NCBI GenBank assembly: GCA_023392595.1 | Contig: JAEVYU010000058.1 | Location: 1 to 45,283 of the forward strand | Origin: Bacillota bacterium | GTDB taxonomy: Bacteria > Bacillota > UBA4882 > UBA8346 | Length of the DNA stretch: 45,283 bases | Direction: 5' to 3' | Part shown: positions 24,224-32,690 of the stretch, in pieces | How positions within the stretch are numbered: position 1 is the first letter of the stretch | Layout of the letters: each line of letters begins with the position of its first letter | The notes under the pieces: model-generated | Seen by the model: only the letters and a program-made list of their open reading frames with translations | What the model was told of the DNA's origin: nothing | Database searches by the model: none | Position numbers and translations under genes: made by a program

Positions 24224-24712
24224 ATGGTTCATGATGTTGAGAAGATCGCTCTACCAGGAGAACTGGTTAAAATTCTGCAAGATCCGGCAAGCATAAAAGC
24301 AGTTGGCACGTTGAATGCCGACGGCTCGCCATATGTTGACATTAATTACACATTGACCACATTAGATAGTAAAACATTGATTTTTAGCGAAGAGCTGGAG
24401 AAGTCGTCTAGTAATAAAAATATGGTCCGGAGTATTTGGTTTGATAAACCGGTATCGGTAAATATCACGCAAGGTGGGACAAGTTTTTATATACAAGCCA
24501 GGCCCTATCTTTGTCTGATTGCAGGAAAGTTATTTCAGGAAATGTTATTGCGGACCAGGTCTGTTGGTGGCCAGGACGCTGATATCTCGACAGTCTGGAT
24601 ACTCAAACCTGAAAAGATTAGCAATACCTCCGCAGAGATTCTACGGCATGAGATGGAATCGGCTCATCCATATTTCGGTCAGCATTTAGATCGGGCTAGT
24701 ATAAAAAAATGA
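24224..24712 (+). CDS. Pyridoxamine 5'-phosphate oxidase-like flavin-binding protein
   Basis: A 162-residue split-barrel protein. The N-terminal block LQDPASIKAVGTLNADGSPYVDI is the usual start of the PNPOx-like fold, followed by LIFSEELEKSSSNKNMVRSI and the strand KPVSVNITQGGTSFYIQARP. Such small proteins bind FMN or F420 and act as reductases or cofactor-binding proteins; true PdxH function is unlikely because of context and length. It starts four bases after the stop of the radical SAM remnant and precedes the intact radical SAM gene, so it could supply electrons or a reduced flavin in this anaerobic pathway (inference). Confidence 0.75.
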   Translation: MVHDVEKIALPGELVKILQDPASIKAVGTLNADGSPYVDINYTLTTLDSKTLIFSEELEKSSSNKNMVRSIWFDKPVSVNITQGGTSFYIQARPYLCLIAGKLFQEMLLRTRSVGGQDADISTVWILKPEKISNTSAEILRHEMESAHPYFGQHLDRASIKK

Positions 24713-24772
24713 TTTGCCTTCAGATGTGCCCAAAATCAATCCAAAGGTATTGGATAAGCAGGAGAACAGAAT

Positions 24773-26029
24773 ATGGCGACATATGTTAATTCGGAATTTG
24801 GTGAACTAGTTGAAAAATATCCTGATATTCCTCGATTTATTATTTTAAAGCTTGATCTTCTTCGCCGGGGCGCCAGTTTGACAAGCAGAGCTCTGGATGC
24901 TGTTCAAGACGATGATTATCGTTTCGGTCCGATGCAAATCTTTTATAAGACGGGAGAAAACCGGAAAACAGATAAATCAATTCCAGGCTCAATATTGTTA
25001 CGGGACGGTACCACAGCCCCCGTATCTTTTGATGAACATTATGAAGATCCATATATCATTGACCAGGTTGACGGTAAATTCGTTCTTTTAGATGATGAAA
25101 AAGAAATCATTGATGAAATTGACTTTACACCAAGGCCCCGGTACTATGGCCAAAAGACCAGTCGTGGTGTACTCATGGAATCAATCGCCAGTGCACGGGC
25201 ACAACGATTAATTATTTGCGCCTACCGGTTTTGTCACCTTTGGGAAACAGGGAATCAATGCAAATATTGCGCATTTTTTACAGATCTCAAACATGCGCGC
25301 CAGGCAGCAGCAGATGCAACATTTACCAAGGAAGTCGATGCCGAAGATATTTATGAAACGGTGCGGGAGGCTCTTAAGGAACCCGGCCGGATCTCGGAGA
25401 TTTATTTGACTGCGGGTATGGACTACAGCGGTGAGGAATTATTTGAAAATGAAGTAAACCGCTATATTAAAATTTTGCAGGCCATTGGCCGGAATTTTCG
25501 GGGCCGTTTCTCAAGCCAGATCATGGCTCCGGCTTACTCAAAATCACAACTGAAAAGAATATACAACGAAACGGGACTTACTTCCTATTGCCCTTGTATT
25601 GAAGTATGGGATAAAGATCTCTTTAGTTGGATTTGTTCGGGAAAAAATAAATGGCCCGGCCGGGATGAGTGGATCAAACGGACCCTGGATGCAGTTGAAG
25701 TGTTCGGGAAAGGCAATGTTTATACCCAAGTCATCGGTGGCGTGGAAATGGCTCAGCCTTATGGGTTTAAAACAATTGATGAAGCTCTGGAGTCTAATTT
25801 CCAGGCCTGCGAATTCTTTGCCAAGCATGGCGTCATTTTTCTAAGCGTAGTCTGGCGGCCCCATCAGAGTTCTGCATTAGCCGGGCAAAAACAGCCATCC
25901 TTGGAGTATTACGTCCGTCTGGTGAAAGGGCTTCATGACATTCGAAAGGCATACGGACTAAGCGCTGCCAATGATGATTACAAGCATTGCGGCAATCATG
26001 GGGATAGTGATTTGGAAAGAATTGATTAA
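24773..26029 (+). CDS. Radical SAM protein with unusual Cys spacing
   Basis: A 418-residue protein, start ATG 24773 after AGGAGAA. Cluster cysteines are in RFCHLWETGNQCKYCAFF: Cys154, Cys163 and Cys166, a C-x8-C-x2-C arrangement; an extra Cys149 lies nearby. The standard radical SAM motif is C-x3-C-x2-C, and there is no Cys four residues before Cys163. The remaining barrel is in keeping with radical SAM enzymes of the BioB/HydE/ThiH type (ISEIYLTAGMDYSGEE, RFSSQIMAPA, CIEVWDKDLFSWICSGK, VYTQVIGGVEMAQP). The N-terminal 140 residues are a family-specific extension and the C-terminus has another Cys (YKHCGNHGD). It is flanked by a PNPOx-like gene and the DszB-like gene; a role in C-S bond chemistry is inferred. 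Confidence 0.8.
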   Translation: MATYVNSEFGELVEKYPDIPRFIILKLDLLRRGASLTSRALDAVQDDDYRFGPMQIFYKTGENRKTDKSIPGSILLRDGTTAPVSFDEHYEDPYIIDQVDGKFVLLDDEKEIIDEIDFTPRPRYYGQKTSRGVLMESIASARAQRLIICAYRFCHLWETGNQCKYCAFFTDLKHARQAAADATFTKEVDAEDIYETVREALKEPGRISEIYLTAGMDYSGEELFENEVNRYIKILQAIGRNFRGRFSSQIMAPAYSKSQLKRIYNETGLTSYCPCIEVWDKDLFSWICSGKNKWPGRDEWIKRTLDAVEVFGKGNVYTQVIGGVEMAQPYGFKTIDEALESNFQACEFFAKHGVIFLSVVWRPHQSSALAGQKQPSLEYYVRLVKGLHDIRKAYGLSAANDDYKHCGNHGDSDLERID

Positions 26030-26086
26030 ATAGCACATGGTAGAGTAAGGGCGTTAATTCAAACGAATTTTAGGGAGGAATAATTG

Positions 26087-27160
26087 ATGGATAAAAATAC
26101 AGCTGTGTCTCAACAGTCCGAATTAGAACCCATACAGATATTTTATACTATCTGCCCGGTACAAGTGGCGTCCCATGTGGCAGTTGTTAAAGGGTGGGTT
26201 GATGAGGAATTGAACAAAGTCGGCGCTAAGGCAAAGTTCTTAAGAGCGCTTCCCAAAAAAGAATGGTTGCCCCATTTTACGCATAGCCGCACCGATCTGT
26301 TTCGGGATGGCGGAAATATTCCACCCATTTGGGCCCGTTCTCAAGGACCGGTCAATAAGTTGATCGGGCTTACCTTTGTTGGGACTGGAGGAAAGATTGT
26401 TGTCAAAGCCGGTTCCGGAATTCGCTCGGTGCGTGATCTTAAAGGGAAACGTATCGGTATAACGAAAAGGCTAACCGGGGATCGGGTGGATTTTGCAAGA
26501 GCAACTGCGCACCGGGGGATAATCTTAGCGCTTGAACTGGCTGGAATCGATCACCGTGATATTCAGTGGGTAGATATTCCCGAATTTGAAGCTAAGACCG
26601 GTGATCCTTCCTGGTCGGTTTTGAATTCGGCGGAATCTCCGATCGAGTTTTGGGGTAACGGCAAATTAAAATCGGTTCCCTGGAATGAAGGTAAAGCTTT
26701 GTTAGAAAACAAAGTTGACTCAGTATATGCCAACCATGGCCGTTCCAGGCTGCTTGAATCCCAAGGCCTGGTTACGACTATTGAAGATTTAGGGCGTTAT
26801 CCTGATTGGACACTCCATGTCGCTAACACTCCAACCACGATTACCGTCAGTACGGAACTTGCCGAAAACCATCCGGAAATCGTGGTGGCATGGCTCAAAG
26901 CTTCAATAAAAGCCGGACATTGGATCGAAAAGAATCTTGCAGAAGCTGCCCGGATTTTAGCCGAGGTGACAACCGAAGGTTCTGCTGATTCGATTTTCGA
27001 AGATTTGCAGAAATATGACTATGTCCCGAATTTATCCGCAAAGAATTTGGCCGGCATAGAAATAGAAAAACAGTTTTTACTTGAAAATGGATATATCGAG
27101 AAGGATTTCAACCTTAATGATTGGGTGGACCCCAAATTTCTTGAGCGGGCTTTAAAATAA
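26087..27160 (+). CDS. DszB-like sulfinate desulfinase (cytoplasmic periplasmic-binding-protein fold)
   Basis: A 357-residue protein, start ATG 26087 eight bases after AGGGAGG. It has an NMT1/SsuA-type fold but no signal peptide, so it stays in the cytoplasm and is probably an enzyme. It resembles the Rhodococcus 2'-hydroxybiphenyl-2-sulfinate desulfinase DszB (365 residues), whose active site uses Cys27, His60 and Arg70. Here YTICPV gives Cys23, and HFTHSRTDLFRDGGNIPP gives His63 and Arg73, with the same His-Arg spacing of 10. The GGNIPP loop and the C-terminal block QFLLENGYIEKDFNLNDWVD also match DszB (QFLLTN, then DQW and PEFL). It would release sulfite from a sulfinate. The substrate need not be aromatic. 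If it is not an enzyme, it would be a binding protein lacking export, which is unlikely. Confidence 0.75.
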   Translation: MDKNTAVSQQSELEPIQIFYTICPVQVASHVAVVKGWVDEELNKVGAKAKFLRALPKKEWLPHFTHSRTDLFRDGGNIPPIWARSQGPVNKLIGLTFVGTGGKIVVKAGSGIRSVRDLKGKRIGITKRLTGDRVDFARATAHRGIILALELAGIDHRDIQWVDIPEFEAKTGDPSWSVLNSAESPIEFWGNGKLKSVPWNEGKALLENKVDSVYANHGRSRLLESQGLVTTIEDLGRYPDWTLHVANTPTTITVSTELAENHPEIVVAWLKASIKAGHWIEKNLAEAARILAEVTTEGSADSIFEDLQKYDYVPNLSAKNLAGIEIEKQFLLENGYIEKDFNLNDWVDPKFLERALK

Positions 27161-27194
27161 CCAGCCGTTTCATTTATTGAGGAGAAAACAATTG

Positions 27195-27971
27195 ATGGTG
27201 TCAACTGAAAAATGCAAGAATTTCTTATTGGGATTGATTATTCCTTTTTTCGTGCTGATCATTTGGAAAGCGACTACTTACTTTGAGATGGCTCCCAGGC
27301 AGCTTTTGGTCCCCCCGGAAGAAGTGTTTCAAAGTTTGCGGGATTTGGTGGCCGATGGCTCGCTCATTGAGAATGTAAGGATAAGCCTGATGCGGGTTTT
27401 ATTGGGGTTTTCCTGGGGAACTGTCGCGGGAGTATTACTAGGAACGGCTATGGGATCATCGCGAATCATTGATCGCTTCGTGGGCCCGCTATTTCACGGA
27501 TTTCGTCAAGTTCCAATGTTTGGATGGATGCCTTTTTTAATCTTACTCTTCGGCATTGACGAGGAATTTAAAGTTATCTTTATCGGATTCAGCGCTTTTT
27601 ATCCGATGGTGCTTAATACATATGAAGGAATCAGGAATGTCTCCTGGGAGTACTTGGAGGTTGCCAAAGTTTTTGAATACAGTCAAGCGAGACTCTTTCT
27701 CCGGGTGATCATTCCTGCGGCTATGCCGTCCATATTTATCGGTCTTCGGACAAGTGTAAGTATGTCCTGGATGTCTGTTGTTGGTGCTGAACTGATAGCT
27801 TCAAGTTCGGGTATTGGTTTTTTGATGTCCAATTCACGCAGTATGTTTAAGTATGAAATCGTATTTGCCGGTGTTGTTGTCATTGGTATAATTGGTTTTC
27901 TAATGAGTCTTTTCATAGGAAGGCTCGAGAGGTACATTCTCCGATGGCGTAAAACATTTATTACCGGTTAA
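27195..27971 (+). CDS. SsuC-like ABC permease (organosulfur operon, first)
   Basis: A 258-residue inner-membrane protein; ATG 27195 or TTG 27192 both fit the GAGGAG at 27179. Six hydrophobic helices are visible and the ATPase coupling loop reads YEGIRNVSWEYLEVAKVFEY, then ARLFLRVIIPAAMPSIF. It belongs to the NitT/TauT permease class. It starts about 35 bp after the DszB-like gene and pairs with the following, different permease to form the channel. Confidence 0.88.
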   Translation: MVSTEKCKNFLLGLIIPFFVLIIWKATTYFEMAPRQLLVPPEEVFQSLRDLVADGSLIENVRISLMRVLLGFSWGTVAGVLLGTAMGSSRIIDRFVGPLFHGFRQVPMFGWMPFLILLFGIDEEFKVIFIGFSAFYPMVLNTYEGIRNVSWEYLEVAKVFEYSQARLFLRVIIPAAMPSIFIGLRTSVSMSWMSVVGAELIASSSGIGFLMSNSRSMFKYEIVFAGVVVIGIIGFLMSLFIGRLERYILRWRKTFITG

Positions 27972-27989
27972 CAAAAAAGAGGATCTTTC

Positions 27990-28757
27990 ATGAAAAAAAG
28001 TCTTTGGATTCAAAACGCTTTGGTTGGTCTTTTTTTGCCAATGTTACTTTTTTTGGCATGGTATATTACATCACGGAAAACCCTTATCATCTCAAGTCCT
28101 GAAAAGGTTTTAGAAACGATTGAGACATCTTTGGCAAATGGTTTCCTGTTCCAGAACTTGCTCATCAGTTTCCAACGGGTTATCAAAGGTTTCTTAATTG
28201 GCGCGTCAAGCGGGTTTATTTTGGGGACATGGATGGGTCTTTTCAAAACGACTGAAAAGACCGTGGCTCCGTTTTTTCATGCTATCCGGAATGTTCCCGT
28301 GGTTGGATGGATTCCTTTATTCATTATCTGGTTTGGGTTTGGTGAAACATCCCAGATCGTTTTTATAGCAGTGGGCGCTTTTTATCCGGTGGTTCTCAAC
28401 ACATTTCAGGGTATCAAAGGAGTCCGTGTGGAATTTATAGAGGTTGGTCAAGTCTTTGCTTTTAAAAGACTGAAGCTTTTTTATAAAATTATTTTGCCGG
28501 CAGCATTGCCGACTGTATTTACAGGAATCAGATTCAGTTTAAGCACATCCTGGATGCTAGTGGTGGCATCCGAATTGTTTGGAGTATCCACTGGCGGTAT
28601 CGGAAATATGATGAGCGATGCCAGGGAGTTTTTTCATATAGAAATTGTCATAATGGGAGTTTTGGCCATCGGTGTGGTCGGTTTTGTGATGAATCAAATT
28701 CTGGCCTTCATTGAAGATTACTTATTGCAATGGAAACAAACAGCATTGAAGGGGTAA
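27990..28757 (+). CDS. SsuC-like ABC permease (organosulfur operon, second)
   Basis: A 255-residue permease with six hydrophobic segments, start ATG 27990 after GAGGA. Its coupling loop is FQGIKGVRVEFIEVGQVFAF, followed by KIILPAALPTVFTG. It differs from the preceding permease throughout, so the two likely form a heterodimeric channel driven by the single ATPase downstream. Binding proteins for the system would be the exported SsuA-like protein at 22.1 kb. Confidence 0.88.
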   Translation: MKKSLWIQNALVGLFLPMLLFLAWYITSRKTLIISSPEKVLETIETSLANGFLFQNLLISFQRVIKGFLIGASSGFILGTWMGLFKTTEKTVAPFFHAIRNVPVVGWIPLFIIWFGFGETSQIVFIAVGAFYPVVLNTFQGIKGVRVEFIEVGQVFAFKRLKLFYKIILPAALPTVFTGIRFSLSTSWMLVVASELFGVSTGGIGNMMSDAREFFHIEIVIMGVLAIGVVGFVMNQILAFIEDYLLQWKQTALKG

Positions 28758-28762
28758 AACAA

Positions 28763-29542
28763 ATGAATTCAAGTAAAAGATTGGTGATCGAAAATCTTAA
28801 CAAGACATTTGACGTTGACGGGAAAACGATATCCATTTTGAAAGACATCAACCTCGAAATTCAGCCAGGCGAATTTGTGAGCATCGTCGGAACCAGCGGC
28901 TGCGGAAAAACGACCCTCTTAAGGCTTGTTGTTGGATTGGATAGTACCTATGAAGGGAATATCCTGTTCAACGGAGAGCGGATTGATGGTCCCAGTTTAA
29001 ATAGAGGGATTGTTTTCCAGGATCATCGGCTTCTTCCTTGGTTGAAAGTTTTGGAAAACGTTGGTTTCGGACTGGATCCAAAGATTAATAAAAAAGAGCA
29101 ACAGAAGATTATCCAAGAATATATCGACCTTGTGGGACTGAAGGGGTTTGAAAAAAGTTATCCCTATCAACTTTCTGGCGGGATGGCGCAACGTGCCGCG
29201 ATTGCCAGGTCCCTTGTTAATTGTCCGGAACTCCTTGCCCTTGATGAACCTTTGGGAGCGCTGGATGCGATGACTAGAATGTATATGCAACAAGAACTTG
29301 AAAAAATTTGGGAAAAAGAGAAAATTATGATGATCATGGTGACCCATGATATTGAGGAAGCCATATATTTAAGCACTAAGGTTGTTGTTATGTCAAGCCG
29401 CCCCGGCTGTGTCAAGAAAATCATTCCTGTGCCGCTAGCCCGTCCGAGGGACCGGGCAAGTTATGAATTTTTAAAGATGAAGGAAGAATTATTGGAAGAG
29501 TTCAACCTGCAGGCGGAGAAATATTTTAGTTATACGATTTAG
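28763..29542 (+). CDS. SsuB-like ABC ATPase (organosulfur operon)
   Basis: A 259-residue ATPase. ATG 28763 follows AAGGGG by eight bases; an in-frame ATG at 28730 would overlap the permease gene. All motifs are canonical: Walker A GTSGCGKTT, Q-loop FQDHRLLPWL, signature LSGGMAQR, Walker B LALDEPLGALDA and H-switch VTHDIEEA. Unlike the importer at 12-17 kb this one has a single, complete ATPase, which should form a homodimer under a heterodimeric channel. It is the last gene of the organosulfur operon and a terminator follows. Confidence 0.92.
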   Translation: MNSSKRLVIENLNKTFDVDGKTISILKDINLEIQPGEFVSIVGTSGCGKTTLLRLVVGLDSTYEGNILFNGERIDGPSLNRGIVFQDHRLLPWLKVLENVGFGLDPKINKKEQQKIIQEYIDLVGLKGFEKSYPYQLSGGMAQRAAIARSLVNCPELLALDEPLGALDAMTRMYMQQELEKIWEKEKIMMIMVTHDIEEAIYLSTKVVVMSSRPGCVKKIIPVPLARPRDRASYEFLKMKEELLEEFNLQAEKYFSYTI

Positions 29543-29703
29543 AATGAAATCAGTTGGTTTTCGTAACAATCCAGTAAATATAACAATCGGAACAAAAGTA
29601 TGGGGGAAGATTTTTGGTATCGATATAATTGTATTCATATCGGTATTATTTAATTTTAGTGAATAACTTTACAATATACTGGAAGTTTGGATTGCCTTTA
29701 ATG

Positions 29704-29736
29704 TCCTGCCTGAATTGATTTGTGCAGGATATTTTT
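29704..29736 (+). terminator. Intrinsic terminator after the organosulfur operon
   Basis: TCCTGC (29704-29709) pairs with GCAGGA (29724-29729), followed by TATTTTT. The loop is 14 bases. It fits the end of the operon that closes at 29542. The remaining 160 bp after the ATPase gene are AT-rich without other features. Confidence 0.6.
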
Positions 29737-29761
29737 AATTGTTAAGTTTTTGAATGAAATA

Positions 29762-29830
29762 TTGACACCAAATTTTATATATAGTAATATTATGACATTA
29801 ATCCCATTCAATTAGTAGGAATTATATTAA
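29762..29830 (+). promoter_or_regulatory. cysT promoter with sulfur-regulon box
   Basis: TTGACA (29762-29767), 17-bp spacer, TAATAT (29785-29790). Box at 29807-29830 with core TTAGTAGGAATTATATTAA. It has the same layout as the sbp and ridA promoters (TTGACA, 17 bp, then TA-N-TAT, then the GTAGGAAT/ATAGGAAT core within about 35 bp). The whole cysTWA-hcy-cys run downstream may depend on it, since no strong terminator is seen until 40.45 kb. Confidence 0.65.
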
Positions 29831-29866
29831 TAAAGATTTAAATTAATAAACCGTCGAGGTTTTGAA

Positions 29867-30724
29867 ATGGTCAATTATAAACATCACCAACTTTTGCCGG
29901 GGTTTGGCTTAACCTTAGGGTACACGATTTTTTATATGAGTTTTGTATTAATCATCCCCTTAGGGGTATTGTTTTTGAAAACAGCCGCCCTAAGCTGGGA
30001 ACAGCTTTGGGGGATTGTGACAACTCCCCGGATATTGGCGGCTTTTCGTTTGAGTATAGGCGCTTCTTTGATTGGAGCTTTCATCAATAGTATCTTTGGA
30101 TTAATGATTGCTTGGGTACTTACCCGTTACAGTTTTCCCGGGAAAAAATTTATGGATTCCCTGATTGATTTGCCTTTTGCAATGCCGACCGCAGTGGCCG
30201 GAATTGCCCTTACCTCCATTTATACCAGCAATGGTTGGATTGGCCGCTTTTTGGAACCGCTCGGTATAAAAGCTGCCTTTGCACCTCTAGGGGTTGTTAT
30301 CGCTTTGACTTTTATCGGCTTGCCTTTTGTCGTAAGGACTGTACAACCGGTTTTAGAAGATTTTGAAAAGGAAGTCGAAGAGGCTGCTGCGAGTCTGGGG
30401 GCCGGTCGCGGCCAAACCTTCTTTCGGATTATTTTTCCGGCAATCATCCCCAGCTGGCTTACAGGTTTTACATTAGCTTTTTCCCGTGCCTTGGGAGAAT
30501 ATGGTTCAGTGGTTTTTATTTCCGGTAATATGCCGATGCGTACCGAAATTGTCCCCTTGTTGATCATCACCAAATTGGAACAATTCGAATATAGCGGTGC
30601 TACAGCTATCGCGGTGTTCATGTTGTTGTTGTCTTTTTTATTGCTTTTATTGATCAATTTAGGCCAGTGGTGGAATCGCAAACGTTATTTTGTAACAAAG
30701 GATGTTCAAGCTGATGTCAATTAA
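29867..30724 (+). CDS. cysT: Sulfate ABC permease CysT
   Basis: A 285-residue sulfate/thiosulfate permease subunit. Six or more hydrophobic helices are present and the coupling loop reads EEAAASLGAGRGQTFFRIIFP. The late segment LGEYGSVVFISGNMP is diagnostic of CysT/CysU. It works with CysW, CysA and the binding protein Sbp. It overlaps cysW by 11 bp. Confidence 0.93.
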   Translation: MVNYKHHQLLPGFGLTLGYTIFYMSFVLIIPLGVLFLKTAALSWEQLWGIVTTPRILAAFRLSIGASLIGAFINSIFGLMIAWVLTRYSFPGKKFMDSLIDLPFAMPTAVAGIALTSIYTSNGWIGRFLEPLGIKAAFAPLGVVIALTFIGLPFVVRTVQPVLEDFEKEVEEAAASLGAGRGQTFFRIIFPAIIPSWLTGFTLAFSRALGEYGSVVFISGNMPMRTEIVPLLIITKLEQFEYSGATAIAVFMLLLSFLLLLLINLGQWWNRKRYFVTKDVQADVN

Positions 30725-31565
30725 TTTAAAAACCCAACCCGCTGCCTTGATGCCAACCGCTACTACGGAGTCTGTGGGGGTCCGTTGTTTACTGATTGGG
30801 ATTTCCCTCATCTTTATCGGGCTGTTTCTAATCTTACCCTTGGTGGCTGTCTTTGGTCAGGCTTTATCGAAGGGCTTAAGCGCTTACTTCAATGCTATCC
30901 GTGAACCCGACACTTTGGCGGCCATTGGTTTGACCTTGGTAACTGCCGCAATTGCGGTACCCCTCAATTTGATTTTTGGAGTCGCTGCCTCGTGGGCTAT
31001 CAGTAAATTTGATTTTCGCGGCAAAAATATTTTATTGACCTTGATAGACTTGCCTTTCGCCATATCGCCGGTTGTATCGGGTTTAATCTACGTGTTACTC
31101 TTTGGCAGGCAGGGGTGGCTATGGCCATGGCTTTCCGAACACAATATCAAAATCGTTTTCGCAGTTCCTGGAATCGTGCTGGCAACGGTCCTGGTCACTT
31201 TCCCGTTCATAGCCAGGGAATTAATTCCCTTAATGCAAGCTCAGGGAGATGAAGAGGAAGAAGCGGCTTTGGTCTTAGGCGCCAGCGGTTGGCAAACATT
31301 TTTCCGGGTTACGTTGCCCAATATCAAATGGGGTTTGTTATATGGGGTTATCCTTTGTAATGCCAGGGCCATGGGTGAATTTGGCGCGGTTTCAGTTGTT
31401 TCCGGCCATATTCGGGGGTTGACCAATACGATTCCGTTACAGGTGGAGATTCTTTACAATGAATATAATTTTACCGCGTCGTTTGCGGTAGCTTCTTTGT
31501 TAGCTTTACTGGGACTGGTTACTTTGGCTGTTAAAAGTTTGGTTGAGTGGAAAACCACCCATTAA
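30714..31565 (+). CDS. cysW: Sulfate ABC permease CysW
   Basis: A 283-residue permease. ATG 30714 lies inside the end of cysT, typical for coupled translation; the upstream in-frame ATG 30702 adds only four residues. Signature segments: EEAALVLGASGWQTFFRVTLP and the CysW-type NARAMGEFGAVSVVSGHIRG. It forms the sulfate channel with CysT. Confidence 0.93.
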   Translation: MSINLKTQPAALMPTATTESVGVRCLLIGISLIFIGLFLILPLVAVFGQALSKGLSAYFNAIREPDTLAAIGLTLVTAAIAVPLNLIFGVAASWAISKFDFRGKNILLTLIDLPFAISPVVSGLIYVLLFGRQGWLWPWLSEHNIKIVFAVPGIVLATVLVTFPFIARELIPLMQAQGDEEEEAALVLGASGWQTFFRVTLPNIKWGLLYGVILCNARAMGEFGAVSVVSGHIRGLTNTIPLQVEILYNEYNFTASFAVASLLALLGLVTLAVKSLVEWKTTH

Positions 31566-31589
31566 AACAGGAATTGGCGGGAGATACTT

Positions 31590-32660
31590 ATGGGAATTGA
31601 AGTTCAACAAGTGAATAAAAATTTCGGTAACTTTCAAGCTTTGCAGGATATCAATCTGGATGTCCCCACTGGACAACTGGTGGCGTTGCTCGGCCCTTCG
31701 GGTTCGGGTAAAACCACATTATTGCGGATTATTGCCGGTTTGGAAGTTCCTGATACGGGAAGAATTTATTTTCACGGTGAAGATACCACCGGCCAACGTA
31801 TCCAGGAACGCAAAGTCGGTTTTGTTTTCCAACATTATGCTCTTTTTAAACAAATGACGGTTTTTGAAAACATTGCCTTTGGTTTGCGGGTTCGTCCCCG
31901 TCATCAACGTTTACCGGAAAAAGCCATCAAGGATAAGGTTCATGAACTGCTGCAATTAGTGCAAATGGAATGGCTGGCCGACCGCTATCCGAATCAATTA
32001 TCCGGCGGGCAACGCCAACGGATCGCTTTGGCCCGGGCACTCGCCGTCGAACCCAAAGTGTTGCTCCTGGATGAACCATTTGGAGCTCTGGATGCCAAAG
32101 TCCGCAAGGAATTACGCCGCTGGTTGCGTCATTTGCATGATCAAATCCATATTACCAGTATTTTTGTAACCCATGATCAGGATGAAGCTCTTGAGGTAGC
32201 CGATCAGGTGGTGATCATGAATCAAGGAAAAATTGAGCAGATCGGCACTCCGGAAAGGGTATACGATCATCCGGCGAATTTATTTGTGTATAAGTTCTTA
32301 GGAAATGTCAATCTGTTCCGGGGCCGGGTCAGTGATGGTCAGATCCATATCGGGACCAATGTCTTCGATGTACCCCGGGGAGAAGCCAAGTCCAATGATG
32401 TCGCGGTAGCCTATGCCAGACCTTATGAGCTTGAATTGAATAAACAATGCAATGAATTAACCAATATCGAGGCGGTGATCGTATATATTCGGGCGATTGG
32501 TCCGATTGTGCGCCTGGAGTTGCAGCGCGCGGATAATGGCGATCTCATTGATGTCGAACTGAGTAAAGAAAAATATCACGATCAAACGTTTCAATCCGGT
32601 GAAAAAGTTTTTATCGGACTACGGAATCCTCAAGTGTTTGCAGAGGATTATTCAATTTAA
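31590..32660 (+). CDS. cysA: Sulfate ABC ATPase CysA
   Basis: A 356-residue ATPase that energises sulfate import. Motifs: GPSGSGKTT (Walker A), VFQHYALF (Q-loop), LSGGQRQRIALARAL (signature), VLLLDEPFGALDAKVR (Walker B/D-loop), VTHDQDEALEVAD (H-switch). The 110-residue C-terminal TOBE-type regulatory domain (from about residue 240) is typical of CysA. A 25-bp gap follows cysW. Confidence 0.95.
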   Translation: MGIEVQQVNKNFGNFQALQDINLDVPTGQLVALLGPSGSGKTTLLRIIAGLEVPDTGRIYFHGEDTTGQRIQERKVGFVFQHYALFKQMTVFENIAFGLRVRPRHQRLPEKAIKDKVHELLQLVQMEWLADRYPNQLSGGQRQRIALARALAVEPKVLLLDEPFGALDAKVRKELRRWLRHLHDQIHITSIFVTHDQDEALEVADQVVIMNQGKIEQIGTPERVYDHPANLFVYKFLGNVNLFRGRVSDGQIHIGTNVFDVPRGEAKSNDVAVAYARPYELELNKQCNELTNIEAVIVYIRAIGPIVRLELQRADNGDLIDVELSKEKYHDQTFQSGEKVFIGLRNPQVFAEDYSI

Positions 32661-32690
32661 CCAAAGGGAAGAGAAAAGAGGAGGATTTCT

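Noticed and set aside
26087..27160. Ordinary ABC transporter substrate-binding protein
   Set aside because: It has no signal peptide or lipobox, another exported binding protein is in the operon, and the DszB active-site residues are conserved.
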